This document shows positions 1 through 9,923 of a stretch of DNA of 64,000 bases, one piece after another; position 1 is the stretch's first letter; every line of letters begins with the position of its first letter. A program made the translations under genes and the position numbers. The notes under the pieces are model-generated. The model made no database searches and was not told the DNA's origin. It worked only from the letters and a program-made list of their open reading frames with translations. This DNA is from Verticiella alkaliphila (GTDB taxonomy: Bacteria > Pseudomonadota > Gammaproteobacteria > Burkholderiales > Burkholderiaceae_B): NCBI RefSeq assembly GCF_018904615.1, contig NZ_JADCNH010000001.1, positions 186,001 to 250,000 on the forward strand. The letters are read 5' to 3'.

Positions 1-273
1 AAGACGGCCCAGCACGAAAGGCTTGATGGCCGTGGCGAGCTCGACGATGGTGTGGCAGTACGCCCAACCCTTCCAGTCGGGGATCTCAAGATCGGCCACC
101 GCCCAAACCTGGTCGAACGGCTCTTGGGAAAGGTCGATGTGCGGACGAAGCTCGTCGGCCAGGGCCAGGTGCAGTTTCCATTCCGGATGGTGCTTGCGGA
201 TGGACTGGAACAGCATCCGGACCTTCGGGATGTAGTTGAAAGCGGCGCTGGTGAAGACGTGAATGTCGGACAT
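1..273 (-). CDS. Glycosyltransferase-like protein, partial (3' end outside window)
   Basis: An ATG at 271-273 opens a frame that stays open through base 1, giving the first 91 residues. The start reads MSDIHVFTSAAFNYIPKVRM and continues with a stretch suggesting a nucleotide-sugar-binding fold (FQSIRKHHPEWKLHLALAD). This resembles the N-terminus of glycosyltransferases common in O-antigen clusters; the family call is an inference from this short piece. It begins 6 bases after the stop of the upstream glycosyltransferase gene, so it should be the last gene visible in the polysaccharide operon. The catalytic residues lie outside the window, so donor and acceptor sugar cannot be judged. Confidence 0.6.
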   Translation of the reverse strand, partial: MSDIHVFTSAAFNYIPKVRMLFQSIRKHHPEWKLHLALADELRPHIDLSQEPFDQVWAVADLEIPDWKGWAYCHTIVELATAIKPFVLGRL

Positions 274-279
274 AGGAAC

Positions 280-1902
280 TCAGGAAGCAAGATAGGTCTT
301 GCGATGGAATGAAATGAGCTGATCCAGGACGGCCGCCGGATTCATGGAATCCAGAACACAGCCTTTGTCATAGATGGCCAAGCGTTCAGCCGGCGCCCCG
401 AAATCGAAAGCGGCCACGGGCAGATGCAGATCCATCAGCTCCTGGACGACGAACGAGAACGTCTCCGGCCAGATGGAGGGGAACAACATCGTATTCGCAC
501 CCGAGCGCACGATCAAATCCGGCAGCTCGTCGTGGGCATAAGGTCCAGTCTGCTGCACGACATCGGTATCGCAGTTTGACTCGATCGTACCGATGACGAC
601 GATCTTGATATCCGACTGACGACGCTTGATCTCGGCGGCGAGCGCTTTCACGAAGGCCGAACCCTTGTGAAAGCCGATCTGCCCGACCACCCCGATGCGC
701 AGTTGCTGGGTATTGGACACGTGCAACTCCCCTTTGCGCAGGTAGGTGGTGTCGTGCGGCACCACCGCCACCTGCGCCTGGGAGATCTGGGGGTAGATTT
801 GGCAGAGAATGTCGGCGGTGCTCTGCGAGAAGGCGACGATCTCGTCAGCCCCTGCCAGCATGGCGCCCCAGAGATCCCGCCACGTCCCGATATCGCGTGC
901 GGCAAAGAGAGTTGCGAACCCGTGGGGGTTAGCGGGCAGACAGGTCCTGCACACGCTCAGGTCCGGTGCCCCGCAGTACTTGCCACTGGCATCGATCAGA
1001 AAGTGTGACGGACAAGCCACGTAGAAGTCATGCGCTAGCACTTTCAGCCGTGCGCCAGTGCGGTATTTCACACTCAACAGCAGCTCCGGAATCTCTTCCG
1101 GACGGGCGAACGACACTGCCGTGTTGTAGATCACTTCCTTGACAGGCATGCTACTGACCGCCTCCACCAGGAAGCTCTTGCTCGGGACCGCCAAGCGCAC
1201 GTCCAGGCGCCTATTGCGCAGGATGAGCACGTGCGTGAGCGTGGCCACGTGAAAGCTCAGGATGATGACCGATGCGCCGTGCGCGATCATCTCGTCGACC
1301 AGACGTGCGCGATAGTGATTGGCCCCGCCGCCCAGGTCGTGATCGACGATCAGACACAGCGTATCGAGCTCGGACTGACGGAAGTAGCCACCCAACTGTG
1401 AGGGGTGCGTCAGCGCAGCACGCGGCCGCCCTTTCAGGTAGCGCCGGGTCTTCTCGACAAGGCTGCGGAATTTCATAGCCTTGACGAGCCCGAATGCGCG
1501 GCGAGCGAGTGTCCGGAATTGCTGGAGCGCGGCGCCCCGGTGCGAAGCTGTTCTCGCGTCGCTGGCCATGACGAACTTGGACGCCGGGATCTGCGCCTCG
1601 ACGACGGCACCATCGGCCAGCGTGACATCGAGGAAGACATCCGTGAGCGCCGCGCCCTGATAGGCACCGAACACGACGAAGCCGCTGTTGGACGCCCGGG
1701 CCTGCCCTGGAAAGGCGTGTCCGACGTCTTCACGCAACTTGCCGACGTCGGCCCCGATCGCCTGCGTGGCTTCCGTATCCTGGCAAACCAGGCGGATGCG
1801 TGCGCTGACAATCTCCTGCTGCTCGTGGAAGGCCCAGCCGAAGCCGAAGACCACGTTGTCCTTGATGATCAGAGAATCGACTGACCAGACCAGACCGCTC
1901 AT
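280..1902 (-). CDS. Glycosyltransferase, GT4-like C-terminal domain
   Basis: 540 residues. The C-terminal half (about 375-520) has the layout of a GT-B glycosyltransferase: a GVVGQIGFHKG loop opening the second Rossmann domain, and ETFSFVVQE near residues 480-488, which fits the EX7E motif of retaining GT4/GT1-type enzymes. The first 120 residues form a separate all-beta-looking domain without an obvious family. Its ATG overlaps the stop of the upstream FkbM methyltransferase gene by 4 bases (ATGA), so it is translationally coupled within the O-antigen operon. It probably adds a sugar to the O-chain in the cytoplasm; the sugar is not predictable. Confidence 0.85.
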   Translation of the reverse strand: MSGLVWSVDSLIIKDNVVFGFGWAFHEQQEIVSARIRLVCQDTEATQAIGADVGKLREDVGHAFPGQARASNSGFVVFGAYQGAALTDVFLDVTLADGAVVEAQIPASKFVMASDARTASHRGAALQQFRTLARRAFGLVKAMKFRSLVEKTRRYLKGRPRAALTHPSQLGGYFRQSELDTLCLIVDHDLGGGANHYRARLVDEMIAHGASVIILSFHVATLTHVLILRNRRLDVRLAVPSKSFLVEAVSSMPVKEVIYNTAVSFARPEEIPELLLSVKYRTGARLKVLAHDFYVACPSHFLIDASGKYCGAPDLSVCRTCLPANPHGFATLFAARDIGTWRDLWGAMLAGADEIVAFSQSTADILCQIYPQISQAQVAVVPHDTTYLRKGELHVSNTQQLRIGVVGQIGFHKGSAFVKALAAEIKRRQSDIKIVVIGTIESNCDTDVVQQTGPYAHDELPDLIVRSGANTMLFPSIWPETFSFVVQELMDLHLPVAAFDFGAPAERLAIYDKGCVLDSMNPAAVLDQLISFHRKTYLAS

Positions 1903-3263
1903 GTCGCGTCTCCCGCCTTGGGCAGGAGACCCGCCGCGGCGAGCAGCTTGTAGCTGCGGCGCGCACGGATGCTGGCGAGCTCTTCGCGCAATGCCGCGAG
2001 GGCGGACTCCTGCACGCGCAGCAACGCCTCAAGGCTGGCCACGCGCGCGGTCAGGCTGGCCACGTGCGCGTCAAGGCCCGTGATGCTCGCCTGCGCCGCA
2101 CCGGCAGCGGTCCGCGCTAACGCCATCTCGTCGTTCAGCTGTTGAATACTGGCCTCGTGGGCCGTCACGAAGCTTTCTGCCAACCCCTTTGCCGCGAGCA
2201 CAGCAGACAGTTGCGTGTCCATGGCCTCGAGCTGCGCCAGACGCTCCAGCGCCAGCGTCTCGGCATAGGCTTTGGCAGCGTGCTCGGCTTCGGCACGGCT
2301 CCGCTCCTCGGCGAGCAAGGCTTCGAGGTCATGGATCTTGCGCGCCTGCCCCTCCAGCGCCTGCGCGAGTCGCTCTGCGCGCGGCGATGGGTAATCCAGA
2401 CTCGCAAGATCACCGAGCCCCTGGGGCAGGATCTCAGTGGGGTACTGCGGCTTGTGCAACAGCAGTAGCGCCAGGGCATCGAGGGTGTCGATGCGCGGCA
2501 GGCCACAGGCATCGAGCACCGACTGGTACGTTGGCAGCTGTGCCTGTGGTAACAGCAACAGCCCACATTCCTGGCCGTTGCCGAAATGGTTGTTCTCAGA
2601 TTGACGCAGATTGGCCGGATTGAAGGCCGGCGTCATCACGCCAAAGCTCGCATAGCCGTGCACCCTGGCCCAGGCCAGGGCGGCGCCGGATTTCTCGAGC
2701 GAATTGACTTCCAGAAAGAGGATGGGCGAATGGCGGCGAATCACACGCTCGGCACCGGCCAGCACGTCCAGCTCCATCCCCTCGACGTCGAGCTTGAGGA
2801 AATGCACCGGTCCGTCGAGCGGCACGTCATCCAGCGGCCAGACGTCGATGCCAGCATCGCCGCCCGCGGCCTCGAGCGAGGAGCCACCGCCATTGCCCTG
2901 CATCGGGCGCACGCTCAACAACGCTTTCTCTCGCCCCAACCCGAACTTGCGCGTGTCGATATTGCGCAGGGGCGCCTGCTGCGCATTGAGCGCGAGCAAC
3001 CGATACGCGGCCTCGTTCGGCTCGAAGGCGCACACTTTGCCGGTCTCGCCCACCATGACCGAGAAAGCGCGCGCATGCGTACCGATGAACGCGCCGATAT
3101 CCAACACGGTCTGACCCGGTCGGATGAAATGCGCCAACAAATCCAGTTCGACCTGCGCCCATTCGCCGTACTCGCGCAGCGAGTCGCCAATCAGGTCATT
3201 GCCATCAGGCACGGCAAAGCGCCCGTACCGTGCCTCGACCCATGCCTGCGTCGGCTCATCCAT
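1899..3263 (-). CDS. FkbM-family methyltransferase with C-terminal coiled coil
   Basis: The N-terminal part is an FkbM-type SAM-dependent methyltransferase: RYGRF near the start, the SAM loop VLDIGAFIGTHARAF, then CAFEPNEAAYRLL and FLKLDVEGMELDVLAG. After about residue 290 the protein becomes a long Ala/Glu/Leu-rich heptad stretch of roughly 130 residues, very likely a coiled coil, ending in RRSYKLLAAAG. I chose the ATG at 3263, which overlaps the wzt stop by 8 bases. A GTG at 3305 would add 14 residues and deepen the overlap. In an ABC-exported O-antigen cluster such an enzyme could methylate a sugar or cap the chain, and a coiled coil could act as a chain-length ruler as in WbdD. That role is inference. 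Confidence 0.85.
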   Translation of the reverse strand: MDEPTQAWVEARYGRFAVPDGNDLIGDSLREYGEWAQVELDLLAHFIRPGQTVLDIGAFIGTHARAFSVMVGETGKVCAFEPNEAAYRLLALNAQQAPLRNIDTRKFGLGREKALLSVRPMQGNGGGSSLEAAGGDAGIDVWPLDDVPLDGPVHFLKLDVEGMELDVLAGAERVIRRHSPILFLEVNSLEKSGAALAWARVHGYASFGVMTPAFNPANLRQSENNHFGNGQECGLLLLPQAQLPTYQSVLDACGLPRIDTLDALALLLLHKPQYPTEILPQGLGDLASLDYPSPRAERLAQALEGQARKIHDLEALLAEERSRAEAEHAAKAYAETLALERLAQLEAMDTQLSAVLAAKGLAESFVTAHEASIQQLNDEMALARTAAGAAQASITGLDAHVASLTARVASLEALLRVQESALAALREELASIRARRSYKLLAAAGLLPKAGDAT

Positions 3264-4620
3264 GCTCACCGCCCAATTCGATTCTGGAAACCAATCCGTG
3301 GACACCGCAGTATCCGTGTACCTGGCGGCTGCGCAACACTTCCAGCACCAGCGCGTCGTGTAACCAGTGCTGTTGCTGGTGCTCGTGCCCGAGGCCTTCG
3401 GCGAATGCCACGTTGACGGTGTAGACGCCTTGAATCAGCTGCGGCATGTCGAACTCAAAGTTCGCCACCGCCTTCTGGCCTGCCTCGAAACACAATCCAT
3501 GCGAACGGAATGTACTGTCCGTGCCTTCAGTGAAGAGGAATTCGCCATGCCGATTCTTGAGCATGAAACCAAAGGCGGGAAACACCACCCGCTGATGGAC
3601 ATTGACCTCGATTCGCAACGACACGCGGTCCTCGGCCTTGAGCGCGTTCAGCCGGCGTCCGTCGGCGTCGAAGAAGCCCGCGTCGACGATGGTGGCCTTG
3701 CCTTCACCGAAGGCTCGCGCCTCCTGGTTGAACGGCGACACCGAGTACATGGCGGGGGCCTCAGGCTCGCCCCTGAACACGGTCTGCAGCGGCGCGCCTG
3801 CGCCCACGTCGTCAGCATCAGCCCCCGGATTGCCGCGCGAAGGATCGGCGTAGAGATCTTCCAGATAGACCTTGCAGACCTCTTCGGCCCCGCCGAAATA
3901 GGGTTTGCGCTGGTCCATCGGCGAGAGCAGCAATGCCTTTTCGCACATGCTGAGCACGGCAGCGGTGTCGTGTGACACGAGCAGCAGACTGCCGCCATTC
4001 TCGCGAAAGCGCTTGAGAAAGCGCATGCACTTCTGCTGGAAGAACACATCGCCCACCGCAAGGGCTTCGTCGATGACGAGGATGTCGGCATCAACGTGCG
4101 CGATCACGGCGAACGCCAAGCGCACGAACATGCCGCTGGAATACGTCTTCACCGGCTGCTCGATGAAGCGACCGATGTTGGCGAATGCGGCAATCTCATC
4201 GAATCGCGCGTCGATCTCTTCGGTCGTCAACCCGAGCAACGTGGCGTTCAGATAGACGTTCTCGCGGCCCGAGAACTCCGGATTGAAGCCTGAGCCAAGC
4301 TCCAGCAGCGCCGCCACGCGCCCGCGCACCTCGACGTCGCCGGCTGTCGGATTGAGCGTGCCGCACACGAGTTGCAGCAGCGTCGACTTGCCACTGCCGT
4401 TGCGGCCGACGATGCCCACGGCTTCGCCACGGCGCACTTCGAACCCGACATCGCGCAACGCCCAGAACTCGCGGAAGTAGGACTTGGCAGACAGCCCGAC
4501 ACTACGGCGCAGGCGCGGCATCACGAACTGCTTCAGGCGATCCCTCGGCTGTTCGTAGATGTGATAGCACTTCGCGAGCCCCCCGACCCGCATCACCCAG
4601 TCGTCAGAGGACATCGGCAA
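3256..4620 (-). CDS. wzt: O-antigen/polysaccharide ABC exporter, ATP-binding subunit
   Basis: 454 residues. Walker A is GRNGSGKST (72-80), the signature region is TYSSGMFVRLAFA and Walker B is DILVIDEALAVGD. The roughly 190 residues after the nucleotide-binding domain match the Wzt C-terminal jelly-roll that binds the modified non-reducing end of the O-chain in exporters of this type. It energises transport of undecaprenyl-linked polysaccharide across the inner membrane with the permease encoded just upstream, whose stop it overlaps by 17 bases. ATG codons at 4620 and 4614 are both possible starts. A Wzt C-domain together with a neighbouring methyltransferase suggests a capped O-chain. Confidence 0.93.
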   Translation of the reverse strand: MPMSSDDWVMRVGGLAKCYHIYEQPRDRLKQFVMPRLRRSVGLSAKSYFREFWALRDVGFEVRRGEAVGIVGRNGSGKSTLLQLVCGTLNPTAGDVEVRGRVAALLELGSGFNPEFSGRENVYLNATLLGLTTEEIDARFDEIAAFANIGRFIEQPVKTYSSGMFVRLAFAVIAHVDADILVIDEALAVGDVFFQQKCMRFLKRFRENGGSLLLVSHDTAAVLSMCEKALLLSPMDQRKPYFGGAEEVCKVYLEDLYADPSRGNPGADADDVGAGAPLQTVFRGEPEAPAMYSVSPFNQEARAFGEGKATIVDAGFFDADGRRLNALKAEDRVSLRIEVNVHQRVVFPAFGFMLKNRHGEFLFTEGTDSTFRSHGLCFEAGQKAVANFEFDMPQLIQGVYTVNVAFAEGLGHEHQQQHWLHDALVLEVLRSRQVHGYCGVHGLVSRIELGGEHG

Positions 4621-5425
4621 ACCCCTTGCGCGTCTTCTGGAACCATGCGAACCCGACCCATGCGATCACCGCCGCTGTGATCCAGGCGAACCCGACGTAG
4701 CTCCAGTCCGGGGCACGCCCCCAGAACATCACCGCGCGCGAATTCTCGATGACCTGGGTCAACGGATTGAGCGAGAGAATGTGTCGGTACGCCTCGGGAA
4801 CCGCCGTGGCAGGGTAAAAAATGGGGCTAAGGAACATCAGTGCCATCGTCAGCACCCCGATGATCTGCGCGACGTCGCGCAAGAACACGCCGAGTGAAGC
4901 GAGCGCCCAGCAGACCCCAAGGATGAAGAGACAGAACGGCCCGATGATCAAAGGCAGATAGAAAATCGTGGCGTGCGGCACGCCGAACATCACGACGTAC
5001 GCTGCCAGCCAGACCGCCACGGTCACCACGAAGTGATACAGCGCGGACATCAGCGCGATCACGGGGAGAACCTCCAACGGAAAGACCACTTTCTTCACGT
5101 AGTTCGGGTTCGACAGGATCAGCGACGGCGCGCGGTTGGCGCACTCGGAGAACACGTTGAAAATGAGCAACCCGGCAAACAGGATCAGCGCGAACTCGGT
5201 CTTGGACTGGCTCGCCGCACCCCACCGAGCGTTGAACACCTCGCTGAAGACGAAGGTGTACACGGAGAGCATGAGTAGCGGATTGAAGAAAGACCACAGC
5301 AATCCCAGCGCCGAGCCGCGGTAGCGGCCCAGCACCTCACGCTTCGCCGACGCCCCGATGAGCGCGCGGTTGCGCCACAGACTGGCAACCAACTCGCGCG
5401 GGCTGGCAGAAAACGCTTGCATCAA
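4604..5425 (-). CDS. wzm: O-antigen/polysaccharide ABC exporter, permease subunit
   Basis: 273 residues with about six hydrophobic membrane segments and the ABC-2 permease pattern: RYRGSALGLLWSFFNPLLM near residues 29-47 and the late SPIFYPATAVPEAYRHIL loop followed by NPLTQVIENSRAV. It forms the membrane channel of the Wzm/Wzt exporter. Its start overlaps the rmlC stop by 4 bases (ATGA) and its stop overlaps the wzt start, so the exporter is co-translated with dTDP-rhamnose synthesis. Confidence 0.93.
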   Translation of the reverse strand: MMQAFSASPRELVASLWRNRALIGASAKREVLGRYRGSALGLLWSFFNPLLMLSVYTFVFSEVFNARWGAASQSKTEFALILFAGLLIFNVFSECANRAPSLILSNPNYVKKVVFPLEVLPVIALMSALYHFVVTVAVWLAAYVVMFGVPHATIFYLPLIIGPFCLFILGVCWALASLGVFLRDVAQIIGVLTMALMFLSPIFYPATAVPEAYRHILSLNPLTQVIENSRAVMFWGRAPDWSYVGFAWITAAVIAWVGFAWFQKTRKGFADVL

Positions 5426-5967
5426 GCAAAGACCTCAGCCTCGACCAGCAAGCGCCCCTGCGCGTCCTTGGCCGAGACGACCGGCTGCACGCCAGCGGGC
5501 CAATCGATCTTCAGGGCGGGATCGTCCCAGCGGATGCAGCGCTCATGGGCGGGCGCGTAGTAATCCGTGGTCTTGTAGAGGAACTCGGCACTCGCGCTCA
5601 ACACGATGAAGCCGTGACCGAAGCCCTCGGGCACCCAGAGCTGGTGCTTGTTCTCGGCCGACAGGACGGCCCCCACCCACTGCCCGAACGTGGGCGAGCG
5701 CCGGCGCAGGTCCACGGCGACGTCGAAGACTTCGCCCTGCACGACGCGCACCAGCTTGCCCTGCGGCTGCTGGATCTGATAGTGCAGACCGCGCAGTACG
5801 TCCTTGCCGCTGCGGCTGTGGTTATCCTGCACGAAATTGACGGGCCGGCCGATGGCCGCTTCGAAGGCTGCCTGATTGAAGCTCTCGAAGAAGAAGCCCC
5901 GATCATCGGCAAAGACGCGCGGCTCGATCAGCACGACGTCCGGAATGGCAAGCGGCGTGGCTTTCAT
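5422..5967 (-). CDS. rfbC: dTDP-4-dehydrorhamnose 3,5-epimerase
   Basis: 181 residues from the ATG at 5967, preceded by GAAGGAGACGCAACG. The frame is open further upstream, but the ribosome site and the family length support this start. RmlC signatures are [32 protein letters not shown] (catalytic His), the [13 protein letters not shown] strand and [10 protein letters not shown]. It catalyses the third step of dTDP-L-rhamnose synthesis. The start overlaps the rfbA stop by 4 bases and the stop overlaps wzm by 4 bases. Confidence 0.96.
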   Translation of the reverse strand: MKATPLAIPDVVLIEPRVFADDRGFFFESFNQAAFEAAIGRPVNFVQDNHSRSGKDVLRGLHYQIQQPQGKLVRVVQGEVFDVAVDLRRRSPTFGQWVGAVLSAENKHQLWVPEGFGHGFIVLSASAEFLYKTTDYYAPAHERCIRWDDPALKIDWPAGVQPVVSAKDAQGRLLVEAEVFA

Positions 5968-6851
5968 CGTTGCGTCTCCTTCAGCACGCGCAGGAGATAC
6001 TGCCCGTAGCCGTTCTTGGCCGACGCCATGGCCAGCGTCTCGAGTGCGCCCGCATCGATCCAGCCCTGGCGATACGCGATCTCCTCGGGGCAGCACACTT
6101 TCAGACCCTGGCGGCTTTCGATTGTGGCGATGAACTGACCGGCTTCGAGAAGCGACTCGTGCGTGCCCGTGTCGAGCCAGGCGTAGCCGCGACCCATGAT
6201 TTCGACGCTGAGTTTGCCCGCTTCCAGGTAACGGCGATTGAGGTCCGTGATCTCGAGTTCCCCGCGCGGCGACGGCGCGAGCGACTTGGCGTGATGCACG
6301 ACATCGGCATCGTAGAAATACAGGCCGGTCACGGCGTAGCTCGACTTCGGCTGCTTGGGCTTTTCTTCCAGCGACAGCACGCGGCCGCTCGCGTCGAACT
6401 CGGCCACGCCGTAGCGCTCCGGATCGTTCACGTGGTAGGCGAACACGCTCGCGCCCTCCTCGCGCGCCATCGCGTTGGCGAGCAGGTGCGGGAAGTCATG
6501 GCCGTAGAAGATGTTGTCGCCCAGCACCAGCGCCGAGGGGCTGCCCGCCAGGAATTCTTCACCCAGCACGAAGGCCTGCGCCAGGCCGTCCGGCGAAGGC
6601 TGCACCACGTACTGCAGGTTCAGGCCCCACTGGCTGCCATCGCCCAGCAGATGCTCGAAGCGCGGCGTGTCCTGCGGCGTGCTGATGATGAGGATGTCAC
6701 GGATGCCCGCCAGCATGAGCGTGCTGAGCGGGTAGTAGATCATCGGCTTGTCGAAGACCGGCAGCAGTTGCTTGCTGATGGCCAGGGTGGCCGGGTGCAG
6801 GCGCGTGCCCGCCCCGCCGGCGAGGACGATACCTTTGCGCTGAAGAGTCAT
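5964..6851 (-). CDS. rfbA: Glucose-1-phosphate thymidylyltransferase
   Basis: 295 residues, the usual length. The pyrophosphorylase signature [20 protein letters not shown] lies at residues 12-31, followed by [13 protein letters not shown] and the [10 protein letters not shown] metal-binding loop. It makes dTDP-glucose from dTTP and glucose 1-phosphate, the first step of dTDP-rhamnose synthesis. It is chained by 4-base ATGA overlaps to rfbD upstream and rfbC downstream, which suggests tight stoichiometric coupling. Confidence 0.97.
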   Translation of the reverse strand: MTLQRKGIVLAGGAGTRLHPATLAISKQLLPVFDKPMIYYPLSTLMLAGIRDILIISTPQDTPRFEHLLGDGSQWGLNLQYVVQPSPDGLAQAFVLGEEFLAGSPSALVLGDNIFYGHDFPHLLANAMAREEGASVFAYHVNDPERYGVAEFDASGRVLSLEEKPKQPKSSYAVTGLYFYDADVVHHAKSLAPSPRGELEITDLNRRYLEAGKLSVEIMGRGYAWLDTGTHESLLEAGQFIATIESRQGLKVCCPEEIAYRQGWIDAGALETLAMASAKNGYGQYLLRVLKETQR

Positions 6852-7744
6852 GAGGGATTCCGAAGGACGTGATCGAGAACGCGGTCCACGCCGTCCTGCC
6901 AGGACGGCAGCCGCAGGCCGAACGTGCGGCTGAGCTTTCCGGTGTCGAGTTGCGAATTGGCCGGACGCCGCGCGGGCGTCGGATATTGATCCGTGGAGAT
7001 CGGATGGATGTCCTGCGGGCCTGCCGCCAGCGCCCGGCCGGCCTTGGCCGCTCGGGCCACGACGTGCTGTGCGTAGGCGTGCCAGGTGGTGGCGCCTGCG
7101 GCCGTGGCGTGATAGAGCCCGTAGGGAAAGGCCGTCGGCGCACGCGAGGCCTCACGCACGAGCAGCGCGGTGAGGTCCGCGAGCAGATCGGCCGAGGTCG
7201 GCGCGCCCGTCTGGTCGGCGACGACGTTCAGCGATGCGCGCTGGCCGGCCAGGCGCAGCATGGTCTTCAGGAAATTGCCGCCGTGCGCGCCCACCACCCA
7301 GCTCGTGCGCAGGATGAGATGTCGCGAGCAGGCCGCCTGCACGGCGACTTCGCCGGCGAGCTTGGTGGCGCCATACACGCCCTGCGGGTTCGTGGTGTCG
7401 TCTTCCGTGTAGGGCTGCGTCTGGGTGCCGTCGAACACATAATCCGTGGAAAAGTGCACGAGCATGGCGCCCAGACGCTCGGCTTCCTCGGCCAGCACGG
7501 CAGGCGCGCGCACGTTCACGGCCTCGGCACCGGCGCTGTCGGACTCGGCCTTGTCCACCGCGGTGTAGGCGGCGGGGTTGACGATGACGTCAGGCTGCCA
7601 CTCGCGCACGGCGCGGCGGATCGCATCCGGATCCTGCAGATCGCAGGCGTCGCGCCCCGGTGCCTGCACCTCGCCCAGCAGCGCGAGCGAGCGCCGCAAC
7701 TCGTAGCCGACCTGGCCATTGCCCCCCGTGAGCCAGATCCTCAT
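6848..7744 (-). CDS. rfbD: dTDP-4-dehydrorhamnose reductase
   Basis: 298 residues from the ATG at 7744 ([16 protein letters not shown]), which overlaps the rfbB stop by 4 bases. The upstream open extension is discarded because the dinucleotide-binding GGNGQVG loop belongs at the N-terminus. The active-site YGATK (YxxxK) and [16 protein letters not shown] are present. It reduces dTDP-4-keto-L-rhamnose with NAD(P)H, the last step of the pathway. The order here is rfbB-rfbD-rfbA-rfbC. Confidence 0.96.
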   Translation of the reverse strand: MRIWLTGGNGQVGYELRRSLALLGEVQAPGRDACDLQDPDAIRRAVREWQPDVIVNPAAYTAVDKAESDSAGAEAVNVRAPAVLAEEAERLGAMLVHFSTDYVFDGTQTQPYTEDDTTNPQGVYGATKLAGEVAVQAACSRHLILRTSWVVGAHGGNFLKTMLRLAGQRASLNVVADQTGAPTSADLLADLTALLVREASRAPTAFPYGLYHATAAGATTWHAYAQHVVARAAKAGRALAAGPQDIHPISTDQYPTPARRPANSQLDTGKLSRTFGLRLPSWQDGVDRVLDHVLRNPS

Positions 7745-8808
7745 GCGCTGGCTCCGTAGTGCTTGCCCACCCATTCACGATAGGAGCCGTCCTGCACGCG
7801 GGTGACCCAGTCGGCATTGTCGAGATACCACGCCACCGTCTTGCGGATGCCGGTCTCAAAAGATTCCGCCGGACGCCAGCCGAGGTCGCGCTCGATCTTG
7901 CGGGCGTCGATGGCATAGCGGCGATCGTGGCCGGGGCGGTCCGTGACGTAGGTGATGAGTTCGTCGTAGCGTCCGCCATCGGCGCGCGGGCGCAATTCAT
8001 CGAGCAGACCGCAGATGGTGCGCACGATCTCGATGTTCGGCTTCTCGTTCCAGCCGCCCACGTTGTAGACCTCGCCCAGTCTGCCGGCCTCGAGCACGCG
8101 GCGAATGGCGCTGCAGTGATCCTTAACGTACAGCCAGTCGCGCACCTGCATGCCGTCGCCATACACCGGCAGCGCACGGCCGGCCAGCGCGTTGACGATG
8201 ACGAGCGGAATCAGCTTCTCGGGGAAGTGGTACGGGCCGTAATTGTTGCTGCAATTGGTGGTGATCACCGGCAGCCCGTACGTGTGGTGCCACGCGCGCA
8301 CGAGGTGATCGCTGGCTGCCTTACTGGCGCTGTAAGGGCTGTTGGGCTCGGTGGCGTGCTGCTCGGTGAAGGGAGCGGCATCCGGCGCCAGCGTTCCATA
8401 GACTTCATCCGTGCTGACATGCAGAAAACGGAAGGCCTCGCGCGCATTGGGCGCGAGGGCGGCCCAATAGGACCGCGTCGCCTCCAACAGCCGGAAGGTG
8501 CCGACCACGTTGGTCTGGATGAAATCCTCGGGGCCATGGATGGAGCGATCCACATGGCTTTCCGCGGCGAAGTTCACGATGGCGCGCGGCTGGTGCTCGG
8601 CGAGCAGGCTGTCGAGCAAGGCGCGATCACCGATATCGCCCTGCACGAAGACGTGCCGGGCATCGTCACGCAATGCGGCGAGATTCTCGAGATTGCCCGC
8701 ATAGGTGAGTCGATCCAGGTTGACGATCGGCTCATCGTGCCGAGCCAGCCAGTCGAGGACGAAGTTACTGCCAATGAAGCCGGCACCGCCGGTAACGAGC
8801 AAAGTCAT
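7741..8808 (-). CDS. rfbB: dTDP-glucose 4,6-dehydratase
   Basis: 355 residues. It has an N-terminal NAD-binding [12 protein letters not shown], the catalytic STDEVYG (Asp/Glu pair) and YSASKAASD (YxxxK), all as expected for RmlB, and converts dTDP-glucose to the 4-keto-6-deoxy sugar. The start lies 4 bases after the stop of the upstream glycosyltransferase gene, so both are in one transcript. Confidence 0.97.
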   Translation of the reverse strand: MTLLVTGGAGFIGSNFVLDWLARHDEPIVNLDRLTYAGNLENLAALRDDARHVFVQGDIGDRALLDSLLAEHQPRAIVNFAAESHVDRSIHGPEDFIQTNVVGTFRLLEATRSYWAALAPNAREAFRFLHVSTDEVYGTLAPDAAPFTEQHATEPNSPYSASKAASDHLVRAWHHTYGLPVITTNCSNNYGPYHFPEKLIPLVIVNALAGRALPVYGDGMQVRDWLYVKDHCSAIRRVLEAGRLGEVYNVGGWNEKPNIEIVRTICGLLDELRPRADGGRYDELITYVTDRPGHDRRYAIDARKIERDLGWRPAESFETGIRKTVAWYLDNADWVTRVQDGSYREWVGKHYGASA

Positions 8809-8812
8809 GAAT

Positions 8813-9835
8813 TCAGATCTTCTTCAAAACGGCGGCTGCGAGGAGGCCAAGATTGCCCAGGAGCGTTTGACGATGGATGCCGCAACGACAGAGCGAGACC
8901 ACGCGCGGCACGAGCGACTTCTCGCGCGCCTTGGCGAACTGCTCCAGCAGCGCCCGATTTTCCGGCGTGAGTCGGTTCGACAGCGTGCGCAAGGCCGCGA
9001 TGTTGTCGTCGTTCCATCGGCGAAAGCGCCCTTCCCACAAGCCGCGGATTCGCGTCCACTTGGAGCGCCACGTGACATTGGTGCCCAGGAGATTGGCGCT
9101 GTGCTGGCGATAGCGCAGGGACGGTTCGGTGTCGTAGATCACCCGGCCGCCGCAGCCTGTCACCACGAGATAGGCCCACCAATCATGATAGGCAGCCGGC
9201 ACGCCCGGACCGGCCGCACGAATCAAAGCGCGCGCCGCCGCGTTGAGCACCATGGTGTTGCCGCCACCGATGCTCTGCACCAAGGCGTTGGCAAAGCTGG
9301 GCCCCTTGCGAAACAACGGCGACAGGCCCAGATCGGCATCGTGCTCGTCCACCAGCCGCGTGCGCGAGCAGTACAGCGCAGGCACATCGGCGGGCACCTC
9401 GCGCAACGCAGCCAGTGCGCGCTCGAGCTTGTCGCTCTCCCACACGTCGTCTTGGTCGGAATACGCGAGATAGTCGACGTGCGCATCGAGCGCATCCAGA
9501 CACGTCAACTGCAGGAAATTCTTGGTCGCACCGGCACGTGGCCCTGCCAGGATGGTCAACTGACCAGGCCTCCACTGCCTGCCGTAATTTTCGAGGATGG
9601 CAAGCGTACCATCAACCGAGCCGTCGTCCGACGCCCAGACCTGCCAATCGGTATGTGTTTGTCGCGTGAAGGAGTCCAGTTGGCTCGCCAGGTGTTCGCT
9701 GCCCTGGTAGGTGCACAGCAGGATGCCCACGCGCGCGTGTGCCGCTGACGGCGCCCGGTCGACGTACGCATCGCCACCCGCAAACGGGCGCGCGCGGCTG
9801 CGCACCGCACTCACGTCCTGCGGGGCGTCCGGCAT
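8813..9835 (-). CDS. Family 2 glycosyltransferase, probable rhamnosyltransferase
   Basis: About 340 residues from the ATG at 9835. A longer open frame upstream runs into rarA and is not needed. GT-A fold motifs are [30 protein letters not shown] and the YSDQDDVW metal-binding segment. The pattern fits GT2 rhamnosyltransferases (RgpB/WbbL-like). Position immediately before rfbB and within a dTDP-rhamnose cluster supports rhamnose as donor, but that is inference. It is probably the first polysaccharide gene of the minus-strand operon. Confidence 0.85.
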   Translation of the reverse strand: MPDAPQDVSAVRSRARPFAGGDAYVDRAPSAAHARVGILLCTYQGSEHLASQLDSFTRQTHTDWQVWASDDGSVDGTLAILENYGRQWRPGQLTILAGPRAGATKNFLQLTCLDALDAHVDYLAYSDQDDVWESDKLERALAALREVPADVPALYCSRTRLVDEHDADLGLSPLFRKGPSFANALVQSIGGGNTMVLNAAARALIRAAGPGVPAAYHDWWAYLVVTGCGGRVIYDTEPSLRYRQHSANLLGTNVTWRSKWTRIRGLWEGRFRRWNDDNIAALRTLSNRLTPENRALLEQFAKAREKSLVPRVVSLCRCGIHRQTLLGNLGLLAAAVLKKI

Positions 9836-9923
9836 GAGCGGCAGGGATTGGCGGGAATTGACGACACTCGACACAAAGGTTCCGGCTGAAACAGGGCCGC
9901 AATATTTTAGACGCGGAAACCTG

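Noticed and set aside
8813-9835. A 435-codon form of the GT2 glycosyltransferase starting inside rarA
   Set aside because: The extra N-terminal 95 residues are Arg/Cys-rich, overlap rarA and have no family support; the GT-A fold begins after 9835.
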